Assembly (NCBI RefSeq): GCF_000733125.1 | Contig: NZ_JPHU01000002.1 | Coordinates: 186,001 to 250,000 of the forward strand | Length of the DNA stretch: 64,000 nucleotides | Direction: 5' to 3' | From: Parvularcula oceani | GTDB taxonomy: Bacteria; Pseudomonadota; Alphaproteobacteria; Caulobacterales; Parvularculaceae | Shown: positions 36,273-44,609 of the stretch, in pieces | Layout of the letters: every line of letters starts with the position of its first letter | Position numbering within the stretch: the first letter of the stretch is position 1 | Notes under the pieces: generated by a model | What the model was told of the DNA's origin: nothing | The model's database searches: none | Seen by the model: only the letters and a program-made list of their open reading frames with translations | Position numbers and translations under genes: made by a program

Positions 36273-36921
36273 CCTCGCCTCCTTCCTCCGCCCCGCGAGA
36301 GGCGGTGTAGCTGTCCCAGATCGCCTCGACGGGGTCCCCGCCGGCCTCGCACTCGGCGACCGGTTCGGGACGGGCCGCCGCGGGGGACCCTTCGCCCTCG
36401 GTCCGCTCGAAGCATTTGTCGAAGACCGAGCAATAGCAGAGCGTCAGGCGCATGGCGTCGTAATTGGTGGTCGCCTCCTCGCGCATGAAGGCTTCGAGTA
36501 GAGCCCTGTTCTCCGGCGTGTCGTCCCACTCGAAGCGCATGATCTGGCGCTGCTCGCCGGGCGAGAAGAAGCCGCGCACGGCGGTGAAGCTGAAATCCGC
36601 CCGCTCGCCCAGCTCCTCGTTCAGCACAGCGCCCGCAAAGGCGTCATAGGTCGAAAGAACTTCCTCGCCGCTCGCCATCTCCGCCGCCTCGACGAAGGCG
36701 ATGCCGTGCCCGGTATTACGCACGTCGATCGCCACGCGCAGGTCGTCCGGCGCCGTGCTGACCGTCGCGCGGACATCCATCAGCGGCATGAAGCTCGCCT
36801 CCTGGCTGCGCCGCATGAGCCGCGCCTCGTCCCAGGAAACGACGACGGCGACCACGCTGGTTACCAGCGCGGAGACCGCCATCACCGTGTTCGCGTTGAC
36901 GTTCCCGAGCCAGCGCCGCAT
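36265..36921 (-). CDS. Membrane-anchored protein of unknown function
   Basis: The 218-residue protein has one N-terminal membrane helix (about 11-30, NTVMAVSALVTSVVAVVVSW) followed by a soluble domain of about 185 residues. The domain includes VAIDVRNTGHGIAFVEA and GEQRQIMRFEWDDTPENRALLEAF and two Cys pairs (CYC, CF) near 160-170. I do not recognise the family; the beta-rich NTGxG segment recalls small proteins described only as membrane-anchored hypotheticals. It lies 1 nt after pheS and overlaps the thioesterase gene by 8 nt, so it is embedded in the operon. Confidence 0.7.
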   Translation of the reverse strand: MRRWLGNVNANTVMAVSALVTSVVAVVVSWDEARLMRRSQEASFMPLMDVRATVSTAPDDLRVAIDVRNTGHGIAFVEAAEMASGEEVLSTYDAFAGAVLNEELGERADFSFTAVRGFFSPGEQRQIMRFEWDDTPENRALLEAFMREEATTNYDAMRLTLCYCSVFDKCFERTEGEGSPAAARPEPVAECEAGGDPVEAIWDSYTASRGAEEGGEDA

Positions 36922-36922
36922 G

Positions 36923-37969
36923 TCACTCTCCCGGCTTGAACCCGTAATGCTCGATCCAGCGCGTATCGGCCGCGAAGAAGTCGCGCAGGTCCGGAATGCC
37001 GTATTTCAGCATTGCGAGCCGGTCGACGCCGACCCCGAAGGCGAAGCCCTGATACTCTTCCGGGTCGAGGCCGCAGGCCGTCAGCACGTTGGGATGCACC
37101 ATCCCGCAGCCCAGGATCTCCATCCAGTCCCCGCCCGTGCCGATCTCGATCCTCTCGCCGTCGCGGGCATAGCCGACATCCATCTCCGCCGAGGGTTCGG
37201 TGAAGGGAAAGAAGTGCGGCCGGAAGCGGGTCTTCACCTCGTCCACCTCGAAGAAGGCCTTGAGGAAGGCTTCGAGCGTGCCCTTGAGGTGGCCCATATT
37301 CGTGTTCTTGTCGATCACCAGCCCCTCGACCTGGTGGAACATGGGCGTATGCGTCTGATCGCTGTCGCAGCGGAAGGTGCGGCCCGGCGCGATGATCCGG
37401 ATCGGCGGCTTCTCCTTGAGCATGGTGCGCACCTGCACCGGGCTCGTATGCGTGCGCAGAAGCATGCGCGAGCCGTCATCCTTGGGCTCGAAGAAGAAGG
37501 TGTCGTGCATCTCCCGCGCGGGATGGCCCTCGGGGAAGTTGAGCGCGGTGAAATTGTGGAAGTCGTCCTCGACATCCGGCCCCTCGCGCACCTCGAAGCC
37601 CATCGCCGCGAAGATCGCCTCGACCTCCTCGAAGACGCGGGTGACGGGGTGGATGCGCCCGCGCGGCGGCAGCGCGACGGGCAGGGTGACGTCGACCGCC
37701 TCCTCCTCGAGCTGCCGGGCCAGCGCCTCCGTCTCGAGCACCGCCTTGCGCGCGCCGATCTTCTCGCCGACCCGCTGCTTGAGGCTGTTCAGGCGCGGCC
37801 CCGCCTCCTTGCGCTCTTCCGGCGTCATCCGGCCGAGCGTCTTCATGCGTTCGGATACGAGGCCCTTCTTGCCGAGGGCGGAAACGCGCACCTCTTCGAG
37901 CGCGCGGATATCCGCTGCGGCATCGATGCGGGCGGTGATGTCGTCTTCGAGGCGGCTGAGATCGTCCAT
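36923..37969 (-). CDS. pheS: Phenylalanine-tRNA ligase alpha subunit
   Basis: The 348-residue class II synthetase subunit has an N-terminal coiled coil ([17 protein letters not shown]), [15 protein letters not shown], then motif 2 ([12 protein letters not shown]) and motif 3 region ([22 protein letters not shown]). Together with PheT it charges tRNA-Phe. The ATG at 37969 matches the family N-terminus; longer frames run into the intergenic space. A methyltransferase gene separates it from rplT, and three genes separate it from pheT. Confidence 0.97.
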   Translation of the reverse strand: MDDLSRLEDDITARIDAAADIRALEEVRVSALGKKGLVSERMKTLGRMTPEERKEAGPRLNSLKQRVGEKIGARKAVLETEALARQLEEEAVDVTLPVALPPRGRIHPVTRVFEEVEAIFAAMGFEVREGPDVEDDFHNFTALNFPEGHPAREMHDTFFFEPKDDGSRMLLRTHTSPVQVRTMLKEKPPIRIIAPGRTFRCDSDQTHTPMFHQVEGLVIDKNTNMGHLKGTLEAFLKAFFEVDEVKTRFRPHFFPFTEPSAEMDVGYARDGERIEIGTGGDWMEILGCGMVHPNVLTACGLDPEEYQGFAFGVGVDRLAMLKYGIPDLRDFFAADTRWIEHYGFKPGE

Positions 37970-38016
37970 GCGGGCCTGATGCCCAAATGCGCCGCGCGAG
38001 ACAAGCGCAAGGCGCG

Positions 38017-38976
38017 TCAGGACGGCGCCCGCTGCGCCCCGCGATAGTGCCTCACCGCGTCCTTGGGCCCGAAATCCGTGCCGGTCTTGCGGCCGAGGAA
38101 ATAGACCCCGCTCGCCCCGTCCACCGCATAGGTCTCGGGCACCAGCCGATCGAGATATTGCGTCCAGAAGAAGAGGAGCTTCGCCGCCTTGCCGGCCGCG
38201 CGGGAGCGGAAGACGCTGCGCGCGAGGTAATCCGCCGACCACATGAATTGCAGGCCCGGCCCGCCATTGGACCCGGAGGCCAGCGTCTCGAAGCGCCGGA
38301 AGAGATAGCGGTGCCCGCTTTCGGTGAAGCGGGTGAAGTCATAGGCGCCTTCATGGACCTGCTGCATGAAGGGCGTCTCGGCATAGACGACGCCGCCGGG
38401 CTTCAGGACCCGCTCGATCTCTTCGGCCACCCGCCAGGGCTCCAGCACATGTTCGAGCACGGCCTGGATGACCACGCCGTCAAAGCTCTCATCGGCGAGC
38501 GGGATCGCATGGGCGTCGCCCACGAACTGCGTATAGGGGGAGGCGTAGATATCGAAGGCGACGACCGACAGGTCCGGCTCGTCATAGATCGGGGCGAGGC
38601 CGCGGCCGATGCTGCCCCCGCCGATGACGAGCACGCGCGGCCGCTCCGCCCTCTCCTTCACCGCCGCGATGAAGCGGGCGACGTTGTGCTGCGTGCCGTC
38701 CTTTTCGGGAGAAAGCAGCGACTTCACCATCCCGGCCGCGCCGCGATAATCCTGCCGCTCGACCTTGGAGGCGCCATGCGTCGCAAGGGTCTCCTCCTCG
38801 TCGAGGACCGAACGGTCGAAATCGACGAGGAAGGGGGTGTCCGAGAGGAGAGCGTAGCGCGGCGCTTCGCCCTCCCCTTCGGATATCAGCCATCCCGCCC
38901 CGTCCGTCCGGAGGGGGCGTCCCGTGCGAGGGCAGCGATAGAGCTCGCGGACCTCGGCGGGAGGGGCGAGAGGCAT
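38017..38976 (-). CDS. Class I SAM-dependent methyltransferase with Trm112-like N-terminus
   Basis: The 319-residue protein opens with a segment resembling Trm112-like domains ([12 protein letters not shown], then [14 protein letters not shown], about 10-52). A class I methyltransferase fold follows with motif [14 protein letters not shown], the acidic strand VVAFDIY, and post-motif [18 protein letters not shown]. The C-terminal part is rich in aromatic residues and ends in [13 protein letters not shown]. The methyl acceptor cannot be inferred. It lies between rplT (11-nt gap) and pheS (47-nt gap), inside what is normally a compact rpmI-rplT-pheST cluster. Confidence 0.8.
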   Translation of the reverse strand: MPLAPPAEVRELYRCPRTGRPLRTDGAGWLISEGEGEAPRYALLSDTPFLVDFDRSVLDEEETLATHGASKVERQDYRGAAGMVKSLLSPEKDGTQHNVARFIAAVKERAERPRVLVIGGGSIGRGLAPIYDEPDLSVVAFDIYASPYTQFVGDAHAIPLADESFDGVVIQAVLEHVLEPWRVAEEIERVLKPGGVVYAETPFMQQVHEGAYDFTRFTESGHRYLFRRFETLASGSNGGPGLQFMWSADYLARSVFRSRAAGKAAKLLFFWTQYLDRLVPETYAVDGASGVYFLGRKTGTDFGPKDAVRHYRGAQRAPS

Positions 38977-38987
38977 GGTGCCGCGCC

Positions 38988-39344
38988 TTAGGCCAGCGCG
39001 CCTTTCGCCTTCTCGACGAACCCGGCGAATGCGGCGGGTTCGCGAGCGGCGATCTCGGCGAGCATCTTGCGGTCGACCTCGATGCCGGCCTTGGAAAGCC
39101 CGGACATGAAGACCGAATAGGTCATGCCGTGCTCGCGCGCCGCGGCGTTGATCCGCTGGATCCACAGAGAGCGGAAATTGCGCTTGCGGGCCTTGCGGTC
39201 GCGATAGGCGTACTGGCCGGCCTTCTCGACCGCCTGATTGGCGACGCGGAAGGTGTTCTTGCGCCGGCCCCTATAGCCTTTGGCGTTCTTGATGACCTTG
39301 CGGTGACGGGCGTGGGCGGAGGTGCCGCCGGTGACTCGTGCCAT
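38988..39344 (-). CDS. rplT: 50S ribosomal protein L20
   Basis: The 118-residue protein is a standard bacterial L20: [20 protein letters not shown], then [38 protein letters not shown] and a C-terminal [13 protein letters not shown]. It binds 23S rRNA early in 50S assembly. It follows rpmI by 14 nt, the canonical order. infC, which often precedes rpmI, is not here; the upstream gene is a PiT-like transporter on the same strand. Confidence 0.98.
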   Translation of the reverse strand: MARVTGGTSAHARHRKVIKNAKGYRGRRKNTFRVANQAVEKAGQYAYRDRKARKRNFRSLWIQRINAAAREHGMTYSVFMSGLSKAGIEVDRKMLAEIAAREPAAFAGFVEKAKGALA

Positions 39345-39358
39345 GGTTCAGACCTCCT

Positions 39359-39559
39359 TCAGCGCGCGTAGGGCATGTATTTCTTGACGATGGCCTGATC
39401 GGCCTCCGCCATGACGGTGGTGCCGCGCTTCTGGCGGATCTGCTTGGGCGTGCGCTTGATCATGCCGTGGCGCTTGCCGGTCTGACCGCATTTGATCTTG
39501 CCGGACCCGGTGATCTTGAAGCGCTTCTTGGCGCCCGATTTCGTCTTGAGCTTGGGCAT
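39359..39559 (-). CDS. rpmI: 50S ribosomal protein L35
   Basis: The 66-residue basic protein [20 protein letters not shown]...KKYMPYAR is a normal L35. The ATG at 39559 has AAGAGG upstream (TTGGGGTTGGG on the plus strand side precedes it) and matches the universal [10 protein letters not shown] start. It is the first gene of the ribosomal/phe series. The 104-nt gap to the upstream transporter gene probably contains its promoter. Confidence 0.97.
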   Translation of the reverse strand: MPKLKTKSGAKKRFKITGSGKIKCGQTGKRHGMIKRTPKQIRQKRGTTVMAEADQAIVKKYMPYAR

Positions 39560-39663
39560 TTGGACCTCTTGGGGTTGGGTGCGGCCGCCGAGGCATGCCT
39601 GAAGCCAGGCGGCCGGAAAGGCGGGGGTTATACCCACGCCTCACGAAAGCGCAAGCAGGCCGC

Positions 39664-40638
39664 TCAACCCGCCAGCGCGGCGCCGAGGCGCGGCAGGCCG
39701 ACGGCCAGCACGACCGACACGATCAGGCCGAACAGCGCCTTGCCCGCGTCCGAGGCGACGATCTTCGAGGTCGCGCCCACGCTGCGGACCTGGGACAAGG
39801 TGGCGATGGCGTATTCGCGCCCGGCGATCAGGCCGAGGAAGACCCAGGTGGTCGACATCGGGATGTCGTTGAGTTCCTTGAAGTACCAGAGGAGCGAGGC
39901 ATAGGTGAAGTCGATGATCGTCGCCGAGCGGATGTCGGTGACGGCCGTCTTGGAGCGCAGGATGCGCTGCACCGGGCCGCCCCTGTTGGCGAAGGTGATG
40001 CCGAGCAGCACCACGATCACCGCCATCGCCGTGAAGGACTGGGCCGCATTGAGCTGCCGCGGCAGGAAGACGAAGATGTTGGCGAAGTCCTGCATCAGCC
40101 ATACGCCCCACAGATAGGCGGTGGTGGTCCATTGCGCGGCGACCCAGATCGTGCCGCGCGGGCGGTCCTCGGTCTTGCGGAAATAGCGCTCCAGCGTCGG
40201 GGTCAGGATCGCGTAGAGGACGCCGCCCACGACGAAGGCCAGGATGTAGCCGATCCCCGACTTGACCAGCATGGAGTTGAGGCCGGCGGCGGTCGCGAAG
40301 ATGGTGAGGACGAGGAAGGTCGTGGAGACCGGAATGCCGAAGCGCGTCAGCAGGAGGAGGACGAGCGGCGGAATGGTATGATACCACTGCACCTCGAAAA
40401 CGGGATATTTGCTCGTATTCGACAGGCGCCCGAAGGACGGATCACCCGAATTGACGATCCAGCCATAGGTGAAGACCGCCACCAGCACGACCGCCGCGAA
40501 GGCGAAGAGCAGCGTCCAGTGGACATGCCGGTTCGAGTTGATGAACGTGCCGAGGGTCTGAAGGGCGTCGTTCCCGACGACCGCATAGGCTGCGAAGAGA
40601 AAGCCCAGCGCGGCCCAAATCTCGATACCGACGACCAT
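39664..40638 (-). CDS. PiT-like (inorganic phosphate transporter family) membrane protein
   Basis: The 324-residue protein has about nine hydrophobic helices. Two repeated signatures, FGIPVSTTFLVLTIFA and NDIPMSTTWVFLGLIAG, correspond to the inverted-repeat PVSTT motifs of PiT transporters, and GNDALQTLGTF near the N-terminus recalls the GANDVANA motif. It probably moves phosphate or a related anion with a cation across the inner membrane. The key GAND is altered to VVGNDAL, and it lacks a PhoU-like partner gene nearby, so the substrate is uncertain. It is monocistronic, with 114 nt to smr upstream. Confidence 0.7.
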   Translation of the reverse strand: MVVGIEIWAALGFLFAAYAVVGNDALQTLGTFINSNRHVHWTLLFAFAAVVLVAVFTYGWIVNSGDPSFGRLSNTSKYPVFEVQWYHTIPPLVLLLLTRFGIPVSTTFLVLTIFATAAGLNSMLVKSGIGYILAFVVGGVLYAILTPTLERYFRKTEDRPRGTIWVAAQWTTTAYLWGVWLMQDFANIFVFLPRQLNAAQSFTAMAVIVVLLGITFANRGGPVQRILRSKTAVTDIRSATIIDFTYASLLWYFKELNDIPMSTTWVFLGLIAGREYAIATLSQVRSVGATSKIVASDAGKALFGLIVSVVLAVGLPRLGAALAG

Positions 40639-40752
40639 TTACGCCCCGCGTTTCCTGCCCAAGCTTCTGTCGCATCCCGCCCGTCCGGCGCCGCTAGCGC
40701 GGGGGTGCAACGGTTTCGTGACAGCCCGCCCTGCCAGATTCGCCGCCGCGCT

Positions 40753-41343
40753 TCAGCCCCGCCTGCGCTTGAGGAAGACATAGAAGGCGCCCCTGCCGCC
40801 ATGCTTCTGATGCGCCTGCCGAACGGACGCGATCCGCTCGGAAAGCGGCGCCTCCTCCACCCAGTCGAGGAAACGGCGGCGCAGTATGCCGCGCGGGGCT
40901 TCGGCGAAGGGCACGGCGGGGGCGTCGCTGCCCTTGCCGGTGACGACGAGAAGCGTCCTCGCGCCATTGGCGGCGGCGAAGCCCACGAAGCTGACGAGCC
41001 GCGCATAGGCCGCCGCCTGCGTCATGCCGTGAAGGTCGAGCGTCGCGTCGATTTCGCGGCGGCCGCGCGCGACGCGGCGGGCGAGCTTGGGGTCCCCGCC
41101 ATCGAGCTTCGCCGGCGGCGGCGGCGGCGCTGCCCGCTGCGGCGGCGGCGCAGGCGGCCCGGCCGTCTTCCGGCGGCGCACGGGACCGGCCGGCGGCGGC
41201 GGAGCCTCGGGAAGGCTTTCCGGGCCTGAGCCGGGATTCGGAGCGGGCGCGGGATCGAGCGGCGTCACGCTTTCCGCGACGGCCTGCCAGAGCGCCCGTT
41301 CGGAGGCGCTGAGGCGGCGTCCCCTGCCCTCACGCCGCCGCAT
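40753..41343 (-). CDS. Smr/MutS2 domain protein
   Basis: The 196-residue protein has a proline/glycine-rich, probably disordered N-terminal half (about 15-85) and a C-terminal Smr domain with the signature LDLHGMTQAAAYARLVSFV and the later LLVVTGKGSD. Smr domains have nicking or RNA endonuclease activity in several systems. The ATG overlaps the end of mltA by 14 nt. The order timA-mltA-smr is conserved in Alphaproteobacteria, and here the three appear to be one operon behind an EcfG-type promoter. Confidence 0.9.
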   Translation of the reverse strand: MRRREGRGRRLSASERALWQAVAESVTPLDPAPAPNPGSGPESLPEAPPPPAGPVRRRKTAGPPAPPPQRAAPPPPPAKLDGGDPKLARRVARGRREIDATLDLHGMTQAAAYARLVSFVGFAAANGARTLLVVTGKGSDAPAVPFAEAPRGILRRRFLDWVEEAPLSERIASVRQAHQKHGGRGAFYVFLKRRRG

Positions 41344-42580
41344 CGAACAGCCGTTCCGCGAGCGGTTCCGGCAGCAGAACGATGAGGCGCCCTTCGGCCT
41401 TCATCGTTCCGGCCAGCGCGGCGGCCCCCTCTCCCGCGCCATAGAAGACATCGCCGCGCACAGGCCCGCGGATGGCGCCGCCAGTGTCCTGCGCGACCAT
41501 CAGCCGGGCGAGAGCGGGATTGTCGGCGCTCGGCCGGGTGGCGAGCCAGACGGGCGCGCCCATCGCGTGGAAGCGGCGGTCGACGGCGAGGCTGCGCCCC
41601 GGCGTCAGCTGCACGCCCTGCGCGCCAAGCGGCCCGAGCGCCTCGTCTTGAAGCGAGAGCGCGCGGAAGAAGACATAGGAGGGGTTCGAATGCCGCACGC
41701 GGGCCGCGTCTTCGGGCGCGGCTTGGGCGAGCCAGCTGCGGATCGACTGCATCGAGACGTCTTCGAGCGCGAGATGGCCCTCCTCGACGAGAGTCTTGCC
41801 GATGGCGACATAGGGGCGCCCGTTCTTGGCCGCATAGCCCACGCGCAGGCTTTCCCCGTCGGGGAAGACGAGCCGGCCCGACCCCTGGATCTGCAAGAAG
41901 AGGAGGTCATTGGGATCGACGAAGCCGAGCGCTTCGGCGCTCTCCGGCGGCTCCGCGGCGAGCGCCTGCGCATCGTCATAGGGCACGAAGCGGTTTCCCT
42001 GCACGCGCCCCACGATGTCCTGTCCGCGCAGGCCCTCCTTGAAGGCGCCGAGATCGGCGGTGAGGAGATCGTCAGGCCGCGTGAGGACAGGAGCGTCGCG
42101 CAAGCCCTGCGCCGCGCGGCGGGCGGGATAGCTCGGTTCGAAATAGCCGGTGAAGAGGCTGGCCTCGGCCGTGATCTCGACCGGCCGGAAGGCGCTCTCG
42201 AAGAAGGCGCGCACGGCATCGGCATCGGCTGCCCGCTCGGCCAGATCCGCCGCCTCCTCGCAGGCGGGCCGCCAGTCGGCCACTCTGCCCGAAAGGCTTC
42301 CGACGCCCTCATGGCCGAGCTGCTCGACCGGGTTGGCGGGCGCATCGTCCGGGCGCTTCAGGAGCGCTTCGCAGGAGCGCAGGAAGACCGGCAGCGCGTC
42401 TTCCACGGCATCGGCCCGCCAGCCGGGCAGCGCGGCGAAGCGCAAGGGGCGAAGGCCGAAAGGCGGCTCTGCGGCAACCTCTTCGGCCGGCCTCTCGCCT
42501 GTCGGCGAGAGGAGCTCGAACAGGGCGAGGACGGTAAGAACGGCGGCCGCCGCCCCGCCCGGCAGGAACAGGCGACGCAT
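41330..42580 (-). CDS. mltA: Membrane-bound lytic murein transglycosylase A
   Basis: The 416-residue protein has an N-terminal hydrophobic anchor (RRLFLPGGAAAAVLTVLALF), the MltA domain with FTGYFEPSYPA and VQGNRFVPYDDAQAL-like sequence, and the 3D domain MVAQDTGGAIRGPVRGDVFYGAG, which carries the catalytic Asp. It cleaves peptidoglycan strands, leaving 1,6-anhydro-muropeptides. No lipobox Cys is seen, so anchoring is probably by the N-terminal helix. It is 3 nt after timA and overlaps smr by 14 nt. Confidence 0.93.
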   Translation of the reverse strand: MRRLFLPGGAAAAVLTVLALFELLSPTGERPAEEVAAEPPFGLRPLRFAALPGWRADAVEDALPVFLRSCEALLKRPDDAPANPVEQLGHEGVGSLSGRVADWRPACEEAADLAERAADADAVRAFFESAFRPVEITAEASLFTGYFEPSYPARRAAQGLRDAPVLTRPDDLLTADLGAFKEGLRGQDIVGRVQGNRFVPYDDAQALAAEPPESAEALGFVDPNDLLFLQIQGSGRLVFPDGESLRVGYAAKNGRPYVAIGKTLVEEGHLALEDVSMQSIRSWLAQAAPEDAARVRHSNPSYVFFRALSLQDEALGPLGAQGVQLTPGRSLAVDRRFHAMGAPVWLATRPSADNPALARLMVAQDTGGAIRGPVRGDVFYGAGEGAAALAGTMKAEGRLIVLLPEPLAERLFDAAA

Positions 42581-42583
42581 GGC

Positions 42584-43228
42584 TCAGGCGGCCGGCGCGG
42601 CGCCGTCCGTGGCGACGAGTGTCCAGTTGGGGTCCCGCGCGCCGAGCTTGCGCGCGAAGGTCCAGCGGTCGCGCACGGCGTCGATCCGGTTGGGATCGCC
42701 GTCGATCACCTCGCCCTCGGCATTGCGCGTGACGCGGATCTGGTCGGAGCGGTAATCGACCGTCACCTCGATATGCGCGCTCTGGCGGTGGGCCTCGACG
42801 ACCTCCGCGCGCTCGATGCCGACAAAGGTGACCTCCATCGTCTGGCCCGCACCCCTGCGCCCGTCGATGGCGACCTCGAACGCCTTGCGCACGCTCGGAT
42901 CGACATAGGGCGCGACCTCGGACAGGTCGCCCTCGGCAAAGGCGGTGACGATCATCTCATAGGCGGCCTTGGCGCCTTCCTCGAACTCGCGCGGATCGAA
43001 AGAGGCGTCGTCCTCGCGCACCGTGCGCACCCAGGCGGGGACGGGCCCCTTGGGCTCAGGACGGGGCTCGGGCTCCTCGGCGGCGGCGGCGTTTTCCGAA
43101 GGGCGCGGAGCGAGACTCGGACGCTCGCCCTCCTCGGGCTCGTGCCCGCCCTTGGTGCCGAGCACGGAGAAGAGGCGGTAGCTCAGGAAAGCCGCCAAAG
43201 CGGCGAAGAAGATGAGGCTCGGGTCCAT
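42584..43228 (-). CDS. Tim44-domain protein (TimA)
   Basis: The 214-residue protein starts with a membrane-insertion-type helix (PSLIFFAALAAFLSYRLFSVL, 3-23). A Pro/Glu-rich linker leads to a Tim44-like domain (about 88-210): GAKAAYEMIVTAFAEGDLSEVAPYVD, VTFVGIERAEVVEAH, DRWTFARKLGARDPNW. The alphaproteobacterial relatives (TimA) are cell-membrane proteins related to the mitochondrial import motor component. It is the first gene of timA-mltA-smr and is divergent from fxsA. A perfect EcfG-type promoter lies 46-71 nt upstream. Confidence 0.9.
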   Translation of the reverse strand: MDPSLIFFAALAAFLSYRLFSVLGTKGGHEPEEGERPSLAPRPSENAAAAEEPEPRPEPKGPVPAWVRTVREDDASFDPREFEEGAKAAYEMIVTAFAEGDLSEVAPYVDPSVRKAFEVAIDGRRGAGQTMEVTFVGIERAEVVEAHRQSAHIEVTVDYRSDQIRVTRNAEGEVIDGDPNRIDAVRDRWTFARKLGARDPNWTLVATDGAAPAA

Positions 43229-43273
43229 GGGATCCTTCGGGCAGGCCGGTCTGCCCCCTCGTTACCTGTTACG

Positions 43274-43299
43274 AACGTCATATGTAAGACCGAGGTTCC
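43274..43299 (-). promoter_or_regulatory. EcfG-type general-stress promoter of timA-mltA-smr
   Basis: On the reverse strand GGAAC (43295-43299), 17 nt, CGTT (43274-43277) matches the EcfG consensus with the same spacer as the phyR promoter. Transcription would start near 43266, about 38 nt before the timA ATG. Confidence 0.75.
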
Positions 43300-43333
43300 G
43301 ATCCGCTGCCCCCGACGTTCTGAAGAGGCCTTC

Positions 43334-43726
43334 ATGTTCTACCTTCTCCTCGGCCTTCTGGTCATCCTGCCGATCGCCGAGATCGCCGTCATCGTCGAGG
43401 TCGGCCAGGCGACCAACTGGCTCGTGGTCGTCCTCCTGACCATCCTGACCGCGGCGCTCGGCGCGGCGCTGATCCGCTGGCAGGGCCTCAACGCCCTCAA
43501 GGAGTACCGGGCCGCCGCGGCCCGGCGCGAGGTCCCGGTCGGCGCGGCCGTCGACGGGGTGAGCCTGCTGCTCGCCGCGCCCCTGATGATGACGCCGGGC
43601 TTCATCACCGACGCCTTCGGCTTCGCCCTTCTGATTCCGCCGGTGCGGCGCACGGTCGCGAGGGCGCTCCTGCGGCGCGTGAAGCGCGGGATCGACCGGG
43701 GACAGGTGCGGATCATCCGCCGCTGA
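43334..43726 (+). CDS. fxsA: FxsA family membrane protein
   Basis: The 130-residue protein has the FxsA core: MFYLLLGLLVILPIAEIAVI, VGQATNWLVVVLLTILTAALG, GLLAAPLM-like LLLAAPLMMTPGFITDAFGF with several helices, and a basic C-terminus. In E. coli FxsA overproduction blocks F-plasmid exclusion of phage T7; its normal role is unknown. The gene diverges from timA, an arrangement conserved in Alphaproteobacteria, where secB often follows. Here sdhC follows instead. Confidence 0.9.
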   Translation: MFYLLLGLLVILPIAEIAVIVEVGQATNWLVVVLLTILTAALGAALIRWQGLNALKEYRAAAARREVPVGAAVDGVSLLLAAPLMMTPGFITDAFGFALLIPPVRRTVARALLRRVKRGIDRGQVRIIRR

Positions 43727-43805
43727 GCATCGATGCCGTCTCATGGCGCGTTGACTTGCCACGGTGCCTCCGTAGTGTCCGCCGGCCTATAGTCGGAACA
43801 CACGC

Positions 43806-44258
43806 ATGTCACAGTCTTCTGCCGATACCCGGCCGCGCGCTGCGGCCTCCGCCGTAAGGATGAAGCGGGCTGGGCGCGACGCGCCGCTCTCGCCGCACCT
43901 GTCGATCTGGCGCTGGACCCCGGTCAACACGACCTCGATCCTGCACCGCGCGACGGGCATCGCCAATGCCGCGGGTGCCACGCTTCTCGCCGCCTGGCTC
44001 GCCTGCGGCGCGATCGGCGAGGGCGCCTATGACGTGGCGACCGCGATCCTCGGCTCGCCCATCGGCCTTCTGATCCTCTTCGCCTTCACCCTCTCGGTGA
44101 TCTACCACATGACCAACGGCATCCGGCACCTGATCTGGGATTCGGGCCACATGATCGGCAAGGCGGGGCGCGGCACCTCGGCCTATGCGGTCTACGGCAT
44201 CGCTCTTGTCCTGACGATCCTGGTCTGGATCGCCGCCTTCACGCTCGCGGGGGCCTGA
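43806..44258 (+). CDS. sdhC: Succinate dehydrogenase cytochrome b556 subunit
   Basis: The 150-residue membrane subunit has the family signature SPHLSIWRWTPVNTTSILHRATGIAN (split around residues 30-55; Ser and Arg of the quinone site), three membrane helices, and the haem His in IYHMTNGIRHLIWDSGH. It anchors the SDH complex and binds haem b and ubiquinone with SdhD. It is the first of sdhC-D-A; an upstream TTGACT (43752) is a weak -35 candidate without a clear -10. Confidence 0.95.
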   Translation: MSQSSADTRPRAAASAVRMKRAGRDAPLSPHLSIWRWTPVNTTSILHRATGIANAAGATLLAAWLACGAIGEGAYDVATAILGSPIGLLILFAFTLSVIYHMTNGIRHLIWDSGHMIGKAGRGTSAYAVYGIALVLTILVWIAAFTLAGA

Positions 44259-44261
44259 GCC

Positions 44262-44600
44262 ATGGCATCGAAAGCCACGAACCATTTCGTCATGCAGCGC
44301 CTGACGGCGATGATCCAGGTCCCGCTGGTGATCTGGCTCATCATCGCCGTCGTCGGCCATGCCCGCGACACCCATGCCGAGTTCCTCGCCTGGGTCTCCA
44401 GCCCGCTGACGGCGATCCTGCTGGTCGTGCTGATCCTGTCGATCAGCTACCACCTGCGGCTCGGCCTCGGCGAGGTCGTGGACGACTATGTCCACGAGAA
44501 GAAGCGGCTCAAGACCGGCCAGACCCTCGTCTCCCTCTACGCCCTGGCGGTCGGCGCCGTCGCGCTGTTCTCCGTCATCGCCATCACCCTGATTGCCTGA
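44262..44600 (+). CDS. sdhD: Succinate dehydrogenase hydrophobic membrane anchor subunit
   Basis: The 112-residue protein has three membrane helices, with the quinone-site Arg/His region near the N-terminus (HFVMQRLTAMIQVPLV), the haem-region His in ISYHLRLGLGEVVDDYVH, and a closing helix SLYALAVGAVALFSVIAITL. It completes the membrane part of complex II. It lies 3 nt after sdhC and 9 nt before sdhA, so these genes form one operon. Confidence 0.95.
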   Translation: MASKATNHFVMQRLTAMIQVPLVIWLIIAVVGHARDTHAEFLAWVSSPLTAILLVVLILSISYHLRLGLGEVVDDYVHEKKRLKTGQTLVSLYALAVGAVALFSVIAITLIA

Positions 44601-44609
44601 GGCTTTCCC

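Noticed and set aside
43752-43793. TTGACT and TATAGT as a sigma70 promoter of sdhC
   Set aside because: The two elements are about 30 nt apart, far from the usual 16-18.
43794-43825. GGAAC at 43796 as an EcfG promoter for sdhC
   Set aside because: At 16-17 nt spacing the second element is not CGTT, and the motif overlaps the start region of sdhC.
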